Shown here: positions 13,212 through 24,587 of the stretch, piece by piece | Layout: each line of letters opens with the position of its first letter | Numbering within the stretch: position 1 is the stretch's first letter | NCBI RefSeq assembly: GCF_001540865.1 | Contig: NC_033621.1 | Span: forward strand, 4,061,432 to 4,125,431 | Reading direction: 5' to 3' | DNA: 64,000 nucleotides | Source of the DNA: Ananas comosus | Lineage: Eukaryota > Streptophyta > Magnoliopsida > Poales > Bromeliaceae | Program-made: the position numbers and the translations under genes | Notes under the pieces: generated by a model | Databases searched by the model: none | Seen by the model: the letters and a program-made list of their open reading frames with translations, nothing else | What the model was told of the DNA's origin: nothing

Positions 13212-13600
13212 GGAAAAACTTCAAACATTCCCACGTGGTTTCGCACTCTTTCATTTTAGCACCCTTTGGTTTAAAGTGTATCAAATTAGTACCCTGTAGT
13301 TTCGCACTTTCTCACTTTAGTACCCTGTGGTTTAAAGTGTATCAAGTTAGTACTCCGTCGTTTTATTTTTGTATCAAGTTAGTACCCTATGATTTTATTT
13401 TTCTCCGAATGAAATATTAAACCACAGGGTACTAAAGTGAGAAAATGCGAAACCACGAGGTACTAATTTGATACACTTTAAACCACAGAGTACTAAAGTG
13501 AGAAAGTGAGAAACCACGGGGTACTAACTTGATACACTTTAAACCACAGTACTAAAGTGAGAAAAAGTGAAACCACAAGGGGGATTTTTGAAGTTTTCCC
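13212..13600. mobile_element. foldback MITE with tandem repeats and 9-bp target duplication
   Basis: The ends are inverted (GGAAAAACTTCAAA at left, TTTGAAGTTTTCCC at right). The flanks are a perfect 9-bp direct repeat, TATATTTTT at 13203-13211 and 13601-13609. The two arms are reverse complements, and each contains two to three copies of a roughly 60-bp unit built from ACTTTAAACCACAG, GTACTAAAGTGAGAAA and GAAACCACG. The whole element would fold into a long hairpin. A 9-bp duplication fits Mutator-type insertion. No protein is encoded. Confidence 0.85.
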
Positions 13601-13609
13601 TATATTTTT

Positions 13610-14346
13610 TATTTGTACATTTTGCAAGTAATTAATAATATATTCTTTTTATTGTCTGAATATCTTTTGAATTATTCACTAAAAGAATTATATAAATAAC
13701 AATAAAAAAAACATAGAAAATTATGTATTAAACTATGTATGAATTGATAAACCAATTACTCAAGTATTTTATATATTATATATTCATTCCCAAATGAGTA
13801 ATTCATCATGGCTTTAACATTTTTCACCTTAAAATATGTGAATTACACCATAGGCCACTCATTTTTTTAACAAAGTTTCAATTCAGTCCCTAACGTTATA
13901 ATTATTGCAATTTGATCCCTAATATCCTATTTTACAAGTTTGAATTAGTAAAAAGGTAATTAATTAAAGAGGACTAGTTAAAAAGGAAAGAGGTGATAAT
14001 AGGAAGTAGGTTTTGTAACTTAGAAAAAAAAGTGATTGAAAAATTAAGAGGTGGTGACAAAAAATTAAGTCCCTAATCATAGCTAAGGATAAATAAGATG
14101 GGCCTTCCTATATTATAGGCAATGTATTAGCAATTGGATAATTTATTTATTTATTTTTTCATTGGTGGGATATATAATTGGAAACAAAAGATTTTTAATA
14201 CCTAAAATTATGGCTTCTCTCTCTCTCTCTCCTCTTTTGTCATAATGCTGGTCACTTTTTGAATTTCAAACAATACATTTTTTGGCCCAAAACAGTGTAG
14301 TTGAAAGTACATACAGTTACAAATACTGCAGTCATGATTACATCTA
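13610..14346. other. AT-rich intergenic DNA
   Basis: No gene or intact element is seen. A short CT microsatellite lies at about 14216-14232. Confidence 0.45.
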
Positions 14347-14932
14347 GTCTGTTTGGTTTTATACAGTTACAACTGCTGCAGTTACATTTCTTCTGTTTGA
14401 TAGTCTGTAGTTGAGATTTGTATTTGTAAATTCTATCAATTTTTAGATAGAAATGTGCGATTACCTCTCTTGAGCATAACATAATCATATTTTAATTATT
14501 AATTAAAACTTTTATATCTATATAATAAATTTATATATTATAAAATTATGTATGAATTTAATAAATTTTAAATGCAAATATATTATAGATTTGGTCAAAA
14601 CAAAAATTAAGAAAACTAGCAGACTGAAAAAAAAAACATATGAAAAAAATTTATTGACCCTAACAGATATTATTAAACCCTATCAGATTTCATGAATAAG
14701 TATTTTTGGAAAAATAAAAAATAAAAAAAGAAGCGTATGAAAAATAAAGTCACACTTTGTTTATTTTTTTAATGGGTGAGCCGACTTCGGTCAAACTACT
14801 GCAGTTGGGCCTTCTCGTGCAAATGCAACTGCAGCAGTTGGGCTTAACTACACCAAACCGAATAAAAATTTAATAGATGCATGTTTTTTCAACTGTAGTG
14901 CAGTTGGAAATACATACAACCAAACAGTCCCT
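14347..14932. repeat. MITE, family M2 (CTGTTTGGTT ends)
   Basis: The left end reads CTGTTTGGTTTTATACAGTT and the right end ACATACAACCAAACAGTCCC, which are inverted relatives. The interior is dotted with ACTGCAGTT motifs. The element at 20277-20972 is the same family. Such TTTGGTT-ended repeats are common hAT-type MITEs in plants; the class is inferred. Confidence 0.5.
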
Positions 14933-14937
14933 AATAG

Positions 14938-15291
14938 GATCTGTTTGGTTCACAGAATTTAAAATTTTCATAAAAAATAATTTTGTCTGGGAATATCGAG
15001 GATTATATGATTCCTGTATTTGGTTCAAGATTGGAAGGATAGTGTTAAACTAAAATGTTTACTATAATATCTTTATTAATAGAGATTGATATTAATACAT
15101 TAAATATCAAACTTGAAATGGGTACATAATTTCGTATGTCAGAATTAATCTCTCATAGGAAAAGGAAAAATAATAAAAAAAAAGAAGAAGAAGAGAGGAG
15201 GCGAGTTTTAAAATTTCACTTGTTGTGGGATTAGAATATGCCAGCGGGAATCATAAATTTCGGCTGCGTCATATTCCTGCAATGAACCAAA
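14938..15291. repeat. MITE-like inverted repeat
   Basis: The left end ATCTGTTTGGTTCACAGAAT pairs loosely with the right end ATTCCTGCAATGAACCAAAC. There is no coding content. The ends are diverged and no target duplication was found. Confidence 0.4.
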
Positions 15292-15383
15292 CTTATAAAT
15301 TTTCAGTTCGTAACCTGCATTTCTAGAAATCTTTAAAAGAAATAACGTAAAACAAATTAACATACCCATAAAATGATATTCTT

Positions 15384-15542
15384 TTTTTTTTTTTTTTTTG
15401 AGAGATAGGTAGCACGCTACCCGCTTTGTTTTGTTTCATTTAGAAATAAACTTAGCTAGAAATGAGAATCAACTAGGATTCGAACTTGAGTCTCGGGTAC
15501 CAACCACCAAGCCCTTTGCCACTTGCTCTAGGGACGGTCGGT
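15384..15542 (-). mobile_element. tRNA-derived SINE, copy 1
   Basis: Read on the minus strand it starts GACCGTCCCTAGAGCAAGTG (A-box region). It carries the B-box-like GTTCGAATCC, a TTTCTAGCTAAGTTTATTTC body and GGGTAGCGTGCTACC, and ends in a poly-A run (poly-T on the plus strand). A perfect 17-bp target duplication (CATAAAATGATATTCTT) lies at 15367-15383 and 15543-15559. This is a Pol III-type retroposon moved by a LINE. Other copies are at 17323, 37596 and 42744. Confidence 0.92.
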
Positions 15543-15729
15543 CATAAAATGATATTCTTTGGTGCTCCTTTTGATAAACCACTAAATTTGTCATATAATA
15601 AGTCACTATAAAAATGAAACAGTTGTTTCACAAACCACTAGCATTTAACAAAGCTAATTTTACTATTAATGACACAAAAAAATAAGTGAGGGCATAACAA
15701 GGCATGCAATTATTATCATTGCACGCTAG

Positions 15730-16170
15730 GGCTTTCAGTGAGCTGAACATGAGCGAACAAAGACCAGCTTGTGCTCGCTCATTTATTAAACGAGCCGAAT
15801 ATTAATTGGCTCGTTAAAATATCGAGCTGAAAATTTCAGCTTTGTATTCGACTTGTTTATTATTGAGTCGAATACGAACTTACTTACGAACAACAAGTTA
15901 AATTTTCAGCTTTACTACTAGATAAAAAATTTAAAAAAATAAAAAAATAAAAATTTAGAATCTTAATCTAATAATTAAAATTTATAAAGTATAGATCTCT
16001 TTTTATCTGGGTTGACCTAAAATCCAAATGAGTGTAACATGTTATATGTATGTACATATGTATGTATGTATCTATTCGAGTTATATCGAGCCGAACACGA
16101 TCTCAAACTCATTTTGAGCCGAATACGAGCTGACACGTGAACAACGAACTAGATTGTCAGCATTGTATGA
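15730..16170. repeat. MITE-like repeat rich in GAGCC/GAACGAGC motifs, copy 1
   Basis: Contains GAGCTGAACATGAGCGAAC, ATTTATTAAACGAGCC, ATATCGAGC and CGAACAACAAGTTA. The same ordered motifs occur at 19293-19725, so they are diverged copies of one family. A short TATG-rich repeat lies near 16045-16070. Confidence 0.55.
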
Positions 16171-16357
16171 GCGATGAATCCACACTATTTTACCATCCAT
16201 GCATTGGGTAAAATTTACAAATAGCTCCTGTACTATCCCAATATTACCATTCAATCCTAAACTTTTTATCTAAAAATATCAAACTTGGTTTTTTTTTCTT
16301 TTTTGTACATAATGCGATTTAGTTTTGTTCATAAAAAAAATCTCATATTTTTATAAA

Positions 16358-16864
16358 GGGGCAATTGCTTATATATTTCTGAAAAGTTCCCGACTTTTCG
16401 ATTTACCCATCTTAGAAGGTTAATATTGGAAATATCCCTCCTACGTTCCAACTTATTTTTAATATACCCCTAGAGTTAAAATCTGTTAAGTAACTCTGTT
16501 ATCTCTGTAAAATTACTACTTTGCCCTTTCAAATATACCCTTCCACTATCATTGTCTTTCTTATTTGTCCTTAAAGTCAGGAGCACAAAAAATATTTTGA
16601 CTTTTGTTCTTTTCCAATATACCTTTTTATCGTCACCAACCTTTCTTATTTGCCCTTAAGTTAAGAGCAAAATTGGTATTTTAATTTTTTAAACTGTGGT
16701 AGATATTTAACTCACGTTTAACCCAGATTAACTTAACAGGAGATAACTGCGGGGGTATTATGCAATAACGGTGAAACATATGAGCGGTATTTTAGAAAGA
16801 AAAAAAAAAGTAGGAGTAAATCGGATAGTTCCAAACGTATGAGGGGTATATAGGCAATTGTCCC
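16358..16864. mobile_element. Mutator-type MITE with 9-bp target duplication
   Basis: It starts GGGGCAATTGCTTATATAT and ends with the complement-like TATATAGGCAATTGTCCC. The flanks are a perfect direct repeat, TTTTATAAA at 16349-16357 and 16865-16873. Inner inverted matches such as CGATTTACCCAT against AGTAAATCGGATAG extend the ends beyond 60 bases. At 507 bp it has no coding capacity. A 9-bp duplication with long inverted ends is typical of non-autonomous Mutator-like elements. Confidence 0.87.
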
Positions 16865-16873
16865 TTTTATAAA

Positions 16874-17322
16874 ACTATGATACTTAGACAGCAAGCACAT
16901 TTAATATAAGAAAAAGTAAAATTTATTTTTATTGTCACAAATTAATGAAATTGTAATATGTGAGAATAGAATAATCTAGGCTAAAGTATTAACCAAATAA
17001 TTTATTAGGAACCATGCGAAAGGGATATATCCATACATTTTATCCGTTTCGATTGGCTAAACATTAGTCCACGACATGGACCACAAAAGCCAAAAAAAAG
17101 ACTAAATTTAAATAATTATAAAAGCTATTAATTTTTTTTGTGTTCACCAGAATTGTTGTAAGCAATAAAGTAAAATATATATAATTTGCTTATAAAGCTC
17201 ATGATCTTTTGGTGCTTCCATACGTTGTATTCAATAATGAGATATTCGAATTGACAATCGATACTGTTAAATATGATCTACGTCTCATGAGCTTTTCGTT
17301 GAAACTAATTTTTTTGTAATTT
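16874..17322. other. AT-rich intergenic DNA
   Basis: No gene or bounded element is seen. Confidence 0.45.
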
Positions 17323-17466
17323 AAATTTCTTTTTTTGAGAGATAGGTAGTACGTTACCCGCTTTATTTATTTTATTTAAAAATAAACTTAGCTAGAAATG
17401 TGAATCAACTAGGATTCGAACTTGGATCTCGGGTACCAATCACCAAGCTTTTTGCCACTTGCTCTA
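17323..17466 (-). mobile_element. tRNA-derived SINE, copy 2 (head-truncated)
   Basis: Shares the body of the SINE at 15384: the poly-T end, GAGAGATAGGTAG, CTTAGCTAGAAATGTGAATC and the B-box-like GGATTCGAAC. On the minus strand it lacks the first bases up to GAGCAAGTGG. No convincing target duplication was found. Confidence 0.8.
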
Positions 17467-17970
17467 CGTAAATATTATTTATCTACTATTTAAGCCGTCT
17501 TTCAAAATGAACATTTAGTATCGAGGTAAGAGGATCGCACCGTAAATATAACGAGTCCTATCAGTGTCTGTGAGCTGTAGAGGAGCACCCAACTAGATAA
17601 TTTGTGGATTATATATTGTACATCAGGCTGAGGCCAAAACCTTTTATTTGTATATATACATCTTGGAGTTATGATTTTTTATACAGTGATGTGCATCAGT
17701 TTTATTCTTATGTATAGTGCTTTGATACATATTGGGTATTTGTTATACACTTTAGAAATAGTCTCGTTGTTGAATCTGGAATTAAAATTGTTTTTCTACT
17801 ATTCTGTTTTGCTGAAGCTTCATTCGAATAGAAAATACTCCGTCTGATCGGCGGGTCTGTTGACGTCTCCATGGACTTCTGCTATGGAACCAAAACGTGA
17901 TAGAACAAATTATAAGATGTATTTAAAACCACTCAATTATTAGATAAATAATAATAGAAAAAATAGTTTC

Positions 17971-17977
17971 TATAAAA
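17971..17977 (+). promoter_or_regulatory. possible TATA box of the DUF7734-like gene
   Basis: TATAAAA lies about 215 bases before the ATG at 18191. The leader between them contains a long T-rich tract (18034-18064). In such AT-rich DNA a chance match is quite possible. Confidence 0.3.
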
Positions 17978-18190
17978 TTTATGAGATGTAGATGATGTTT
18001 AATAGTATCGATCGTGGATTCAGAACCGCTGCTTTTTCTTTTTTTTTTCTTTTTTTTTTTTTTTGGGTGCCAAACACAAACTTTTATTAATAAGCAAAAA
18101 GTGCTTCTGCTAAAAGCACAAGCGAATATTCTGAGACGCAACCTTATCCACAATTGCTTCGTACGTGTACGTACGCTCCCACCACCACCA

Positions 18191-20022
18191 ATGCTAATCC
18201 ACTGCAACGCACTCCTGCTACCTCACACCCCACCACCGATCCTACGCAGCGCCGTAAACGGAAAGTCGGCGCCGAGTTCAGCCTACAAACGGAAGAATAC
18301 GGCGCCGACTACACGTGCTCGAAGGGATTATTATTATTATTATTATTATTATTGTAGTAGTTATAATAAGAGTATTAATGTGGTGTGTGGTGCGAGGAGA
18401 AGGGCGAGGTACGAGGAAGAGGATGGAGGAGGAGAAGAAGAGTACGGGCACAATGACGAGATCGCGCTGCTCGAATCTTACAGCGAGTCCGCGAGGGACG
18501 AGGCGCTGCTGGTCACCGCCGCCGTCGATGGCGACGATGAACAGGTGCTCATCTTTAAGGTGCATAAACTCATCATCATCGATCTCTTTCTATCTCTCTC
18601 TCTCTTTTTCTCATTCAACGTGGGACTATTGAAGCGCGTGTATATATATACAGAATTAGACCACTATACTATCTATAGTATCGGAGCTTCGATACTATAG
18701 TCTTATTTTCGATTTTGAAGTGTTCAAACCAACGTTCCTAAATATAATATTTAGGGCATATGAAGTTCTTAGAAATAAATTTTTTTTTTTTTCGACATCG
18801 TTTACTTTGTAAATAAATCACGTCAAAATGAACGGTTGAAACTGAACAATTTTTAAAATTTGAGGATAGAGCTTTTAATTTCAAGATCAAGAATGTTGAT
18901 CTTAATCCAGATAGTTTAAAGTATTTTTTTATCAAACTTTGAATAAATTTATATTCTTCTACATCGTTAAACGGCAAACTTGCCATTAAAAATTAATAAT
19001 TTTGAAATAGTTTGATCATAATGTAAACTATGTTGAAAAAATATAAAATTTTATCACTAAGAACTTCAAATACTCTATATCAGTTTTAACGATATGAATC
19101 ATTAATTTGAACATTCAAAGATTTAAAACAAGACTATTGTACCGAAACCCAGATACTATAAATAGCATAGGAGCCTAGCTCTATATAGATACAAATTAAA
19201 AATGCAACAGTTGTAGTTTTATGTATCTAATATAGGTTGGATGCAATAGAAAATATATTCAAATGCATCAAACCAGGTGTGGTATTTAGGATCGTCAACT
19301 AGCTGAAGACGAGCGAGATAGGACCGGCTCGTATTTGCTCATTCATTAAAAAAGCCAAACACGAGGGAGTTTGTTAAAATATCAAGCAGAAAATTTTAGC
19401 TCGTGTTCGGCTTGTTTTTTAACAAGACGAACATGAGCTGGCTTATGAACAACAAGTTAGATTGTAAGCCCTACTACTAGATAAAAAGTTGAAAGAAATT
19501 TGAAAATTAGAATCTTATTCTAATAATTAAAATTCATAATATATTGGTCTCTTTACAGTTGGGTTATATCGAGCTGAACAAGAGCAAGCTAAGTCCAGTT
19601 TATGTTCCACTCGATAAGATTTCAAATTGAAAAATTCAGTTCGTGTTCGATTCGCTTATTAAACGAGCGATAGATCTCGAGCTAATTTTGAACTGGCTAA
19701 CGAACAACGGGCTGAATTGCTGGCACTAATCGTGTTTGAATCTGTATATAGTTAAAATTATAGTATAGTTACAACCGCATGCAGCTAAACAACCCCGAAT
19801 GCTCAAAATTAGTAACGAATTCATCGGCGACAGGGGTTCTCGTCGTGCTTGAGCTCCAGAACTGCGGCGGATCCGTCGAGAAGCGTGCTGCCGGCGAGGG
19901 CAGTGATACAGTCCATAGATGTTGTCAGGGGGCCTTTTGATCCAAACAACATTCAGTACTTGGAGAAGGGCTTGACATGGGAAGCTTTCAGAAGCCGACT
20001 GCAGCAACCCAGAAAGTCGTAG
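18191..20022 (+). CDS. DUF7734-like plastid protein, two exons
   Basis: Exons 18191-18559 and 19834-20022 (558 nt, 185 residues). Exon 1 ends VLIFK|GTGCAT in phase 0. Exon 2 begins after CGACAG with GFSSCLSSRT and runs through DPSRSVLPARAVIQSIDVVR and GPFDPNNIQYLEKGLTWEAF to a TAG. Joined, this gives the conserved order I recall for the DUF7734 family of chloroplast proteins (YGHNDEIALLESYS, then LLV..VD..VLIFKGFSSCLS, then SVLPARAVI). The N-terminal 75 residues look like a transit peptide and are interrupted by eight tyrosines encoded by a TAT microsatellite. The 1274-bp intron holds a small transposon (18643-19182) and a repeat fragment. The reaction or partner is unknown. An alternative is a recently decayed gene, but both exons are open and the splice sites fit. 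Confidence 0.8.
18327..18354. repeat. TTA/TAT microsatellite inside coding exon
   Basis: About nine TAT units lie in frame within exon 1 of the DUF7734-like gene and encode eight consecutive Tyr residues between RARRD and CSSYN. Confidence 0.9.
18643..19182. mobile_element. diverged TA-targeted MITE (long core, end type D) in intron
   Basis: The left end ACTATACTATCTATAGTATC and the right end ATACTATAAATAGCATAGG flank an interior that aligns by eye with the long core at 23314-23861: AAAATGAACGGTTGAAA, a GATCAAGAATGTTGATCTT block, and CACTAAGAACTTCAAAT. Both sides have short TATATA runs. It lies wholly within the intron of the DUF7734-like gene. Confidence 0.6.
19293..19725. repeat. MITE-like repeat, copy 2 of the 15730 family
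   Basis: Shares with 15730-16170 the motifs AACAACAAGTTAGAT, ACTACTAGATAAAAA and TTATATCGAGC, and repeated AACACGAGC-like words, in the same order. It is inside the intron of the DUF7734-like gene and ends about 100 bases before exon 2. Confidence 0.5.
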
Positions 20023-20276
20023 ATCCTTCTTTGTTCTTCTCTTCCTCATCTTTCCTCTTTTCTTCTTCTTTTCTTGATCTTTGTCATTTGAAGATGTAGT
20101 ACATTCAAGCGAGAAGTGAAAAAAAAAATTAACAAAATTATTTTGATCTGTTTTTGTTTTTTTTTTAAAGGTATGAAGCACCGAATGCGCCGGAGAAGTT
20201 TTAAGTCGTTCTGATTGCTTGATTTGCTTGTAATCTCGTAAACATTTAAAACACGATATCTATTTCTTCTACTCTA

Positions 20277-20972
20277 AGAAACCGTTTGGTTAAATGTAAT
20301 TATAAATACAGTGTAGTTAGAGATGCATGCAATTGAAAATGCAGCAGTTACAACTACATGTATTCTGTTTGATTTGATGTAGTAGAAAACGCTGCAAGTG
20401 TAAATAATTTGTTTGGTTGCATGCAGTTGAGAAATAATTTTTAAAATTTTATCATTTTATATATATAGTGGTGGGATTACCTCTAATATAAAAAAGAAAA
20501 ATAATTTTTTGTTTAAAAAAGAATTGAGCGGGTAAGTATACCTTTTATTTAAAGTTATTCTCTCCCACTGCTGCAGTTGGAACTGCGGCCAATTTGGACG
20601 TAGTTCGAACTACTGTAGTTGAGACTCCTCCTGCAGTTCCTACTGTAGCAGTTGGAGTTAAACACATCAAACCAAATACCGAATTTGTATTTGTATACAG
20701 TTACAACTGCAGTGCAATTGCAACTATATACAACCAAACGACCCCTAACTTTTGAAAGAAAAATTATTCTCTCCAACTGCTGTAGTTGTAACTGCGGCCA
20801 ACTTAGGCGTAGTTCGAACTACTGCAGTTGAGCCTTCTCCTGCAGTTCTTACTACAGCAGTTGGAGTTAAACACATCAAACCAAATACCGAATTTGCATT
20901 TGCATACAGTTACAACTGCAGTGCAATTGTAATTATATACAACCAAACTACCCCTAACATTTGAAAGAAACA
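20277..20972. repeat. MITE, family M2, with duplicated right half
   Basis: The left end AACCGTTTGGTTAAATGTAA faces the right end ATATACAACCAAACGACCCC. The right portion (20555-20763) is repeated in tandem at 20764-20972 with a 209-bp period, including TTATTCTCTCC, ACTGCAGTTG, GTTAAACACATCAAACC and the CAACCAAAC end. Two right ends therefore follow one left end. No protein is encoded; short open frames across it are fortuitous. Confidence 0.65.
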
Positions 20973-21234
20973 GAATAAAGCGAAGATAGAATGATAGCTA
21001 GAAGAGGAAAAAATAGATTCCTCTCCATTTTGAAGTATTAGAAAATCATGGGTAAGACATGCGATCGAGACCACTGCTCTTAGTAACTTTTGTAGAGGAT
21101 AGGCGCTGATTAAACTATTGGATATAGTTTAGAGTATGTATTAACATAAATTAGAAGCTTAGAGATCTATTTGCAAAAGTGTTATAGGCAGCTTTTGAAC
21201 ATTTTTCCCAAATTTTTATTAGATAAAAGCGTAA

Positions 21235-21560
21235 AGAACTTATCTGAACTATAAATCATTTTAAATTTAGTAGCCAATTTTTCAAAATTTTGATTTTACT
21301 GCCCAAACTTTTAATTTTTTTTATTTGAGTCAATCAGTGAGATACTTTAACTTCAAACTTTAAGCTAATTTCTTACTTTAATAAATTTATAATTGCAAGA
21401 GTTATATAAAATAAACTAACTAAATATGTAAAGATAAACAATATCATTCAAATTTTGAAGTTAAAGTGTTGTTGACTGACTCAAATCAAATAAATAAAGG
21501 GTTAGATAGTAAAATCAAAATGTTGAATGGTTGAGTAGTTGATTGAAAATGGTCCATAAG
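21235..21560. repeat. MITE, family M1 copy 2
   Basis: Contains ATTTGAGTCAATCAGTGAG at left and TTGACTGACTCAAATCAAAT at right in inverted orientation, with TTTTGAAGTTAAAGTGTTG between. Order and sequence match 12395-12690 and 61335-61612. Confidence 0.6.
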
Positions 21561-22234
21561 TTAGATAAATTCTGTATATGTTGACCTTTTGGGGGTTTGC
21601 AATCTTAACTTTGAAATGCGGATCTGCTAGCAGAAGTCTGAATCCTAAGCTTTTGCTTCCAGCTTTTTAGCGAAAAGCCGTCAGGCGGATTTTGATGAAA
21701 GAACATTTAGAGAAATCACTTCTAATGAAATTCCAGCAATAAGCTAAACTACCCCTTAATTTAACACAAGCAAGTTTTGGGAAGTTCAATCTAATACTAA
21801 TTTTCATATGGCACCCAAACTAATGAAGCATTCATATTAGACTTTCTTTTTCAGTAAAGATTTCTGCTAGAATGGTATCTATCAAAAGAAAAGCTGAAAA
21901 AGTAAAGCTAGTTTTGTAAAATTAGCAGATCACTTGGCTAATCGCCGCGAACTATCGTAACTACAACACTTCACTCAGAATAACATAAACAACCTTCAGG
22001 TATGAAGAATAATTGAATGAACATCATCAACAAAAGAGAGAAGCAAAACGGAAAGTGTAGTTCACAGCTCATATAGTCGATAAGAAAAAAAAAAAAAAAC
22101 GAATAAATGACGGCATCATATAGTCTTTCAAGTGCAAAGGAATGAGGAAATGAATGCACCAGCCCATAAATACCTTCTATACTTACTGTGAAAAATGTTG
22201 TATAGGATTAACTTTTATGTCCTTGTATGATGAC
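21561..22234. other. intergenic DNA and 3' UTR of the dynamin-related gene
   Basis: No gene is seen. The part nearest 22235 should be the 3' UTR of the dynamin-related gene. An A-rich run lies at 22086-22100. Confidence 0.5.
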
Positions 22235-24537
22235 TTATTTCCATGCCACGGAGTCGATTTCATTCCTCGCCGATTTGTAGAGCTCGAGCTTCTTAGCTAT
22301 CCCGTCCCTCTTCTCCATCAAAGCTGGGTCCTCATCTAGCATCGCACTAAGCTGCTTTTTCTGCACAATGGAACAAAAAGGAATATATTAATGTACTTGT
22401 GTTAGCCTATATTGGGACCAGAGAGCTTGTGTTGCAATGGTTTCCGCTAAGCAGCCTTTTCTCGCTTTTTTCCTGGAGCCTGATTTCTTTAGTATAATAT
22501 GATTTGCACTTTACTATGCTACGGTTTACAAAATGTAGTACTTTGCTACTTTTTAAACTGCAAGTCGTATGATTAAAAAGAAACTACCGGAGATAAAGGG
22601 CTATGCTTTGAACTACAGGGTAACAAACTACAAATACGCATCAGCACTATAATAGAGAAGGGCTTTCTGATGTTTTCCCTAATAAGAATCAAATTCTTTA
22701 ATCACTAACAATTCTTACCAAATGATTATGTAACCGAATAATCATTACAAAATGGATCATCTAACAGCTAGTCCTGTTTGATAGTCTTGCATGAGCTCGG
22801 CCAGATTTTTTCCCTCCCACGAGAGATGGTTTTTAAATTTGACTCATAAGGACAAGCAACTAGATTTCCATGATCAGTCTTAAGCATCCAAAAGTAGCGT
22901 ACTGAAAAATACGTACCTCTCTGCTCCCCACTTGGGCATAAAAATAGTTAAGCAAATTGCGCTTTGCCTCTCGGACTTGGCAATGGACAACGGCCTTGGG
23001 AATAGTATTCCTCAATGTGTCACATACCATGCCAATGTAAGCAGACACATTTGATCCTGAGATAGTAATGAAGAAAATATCACAATATTGCAATACGATA
23101 CGTACTGTCAGAGAAATTTAGGGTACATCTGCTAAAACCATCTACTAACATGTATCCTAGAAACACCTGAATTTTCATATATGGCTTCTGAACCTTAATT
23201 TCTTACATAGATACCCCTCTACATGCAAAAGTGCTTCTCGTAGGAAAACTTCTTCTAACACCTCAACCAACATTCAGATAAGGAAAGTATAGCAAGCGTA
23301 TATATATATATATAGGCCGTGGCGACTATACTATTATGAGTATTGGAGCCCTCGTACTCATAAGTTTTTTTCGATGATGGAGCTTCCGAATCGACGATCC
23401 ACTCCGTTAAATATAATCTAGAGTATTTGAAACTTCTAGAAAATAAATTTCGTAAATTTTCGAAATCATAATAAAGTCCATCAAGCGGGCATAAAATGAA
23501 CGGTCAAAATTGAACGACATCCTAAAAAAGGATGATCGGATCCTTCAATTCAAGATCGGAGTTATTGATCTTTATCTAGGTAGTGAATAGAATTTTCTAT
23601 CAAAAATTCAACAAATTCCAATTCTTTTACACCGTTAAACTAGCAAGTATCCCATACTGGCCATTAAAAATTGTCAAATTTGTGACCTCTTGATCGTAAG
23701 GTAAATGATGTCGAAAAATTATAAAATTTGATTTCTAGAAGTTTTAAATGCTGCAAATAACGTTTAACGGTATGGATCGTCGATTCGGAAGCTCTATCAC
23801 CGAAAACGATTTATGAGTATGAGAGTGGTCGTACTCATAATAGTATAGTAGCCGGACCCATATAGGCCGTGGCTACTATACTATTATGAGTATTGGAGCC
23901 CTCGTACTCATAAGTTGTTTTCGATGATGGAGCTTCCGAATCGACGATCCACTCCGTTAAATATGATCTAGAGTATTTGAAACTTCTAGAAAATAAATTT
24001 CGTAAATTTTCGAAATCATAATAAAGTCCATCAAGCGGGCATAATATATATAGGCTGGAATGCTATCAATAGCACCAAGTTGTTAGTGCTATTAGGTTTT
24101 CGGCTCTTGGATGAAGAAATGTACAGTTAGGATGATGCGGGCAGTGGGCTCCCTAGGGTTGAGTGAGTTGTTGGTTGAATAGTATAATCTAACGGGTGAA
24201 AATAATCAAAGGTTAAATTTAACGGTAGAAAACTCTGTAGCACCAAGTGCTTGGTGCTATCGATAGTATCCCAGCCGAACTCTATATATATATAGAGTTG
24301 GGCTAGAATACTATTGATAGGAAAAAGCTTTTTTTGCTATCAAGTTTTTAGCCTTTGGATCAATTCCTTTCATCATTTCTAACCATTGGATTAAATATTA
24401 TAACCCAGTAGGGACCACTCAATCCTAGGGGGACCACTCAACGGACTAATATCATCCTAACCCTATAATTTCTCATCCAAGGGATAAAAACTTGATAGCA
24501 GAAAGGATCTTTTGCTATCAATAGTATTCCAGCCTAG

Positions 24538-24587
<50 letters not shown>

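Noticed and set aside
23314..24044. Simple tandem duplication instead of separate MITE insertions
   Set aside because: The second copy has its own left end at a TA tract and is cut off at another; adjacent elements belong to different types, which fits serial insertion into TA repeats better.
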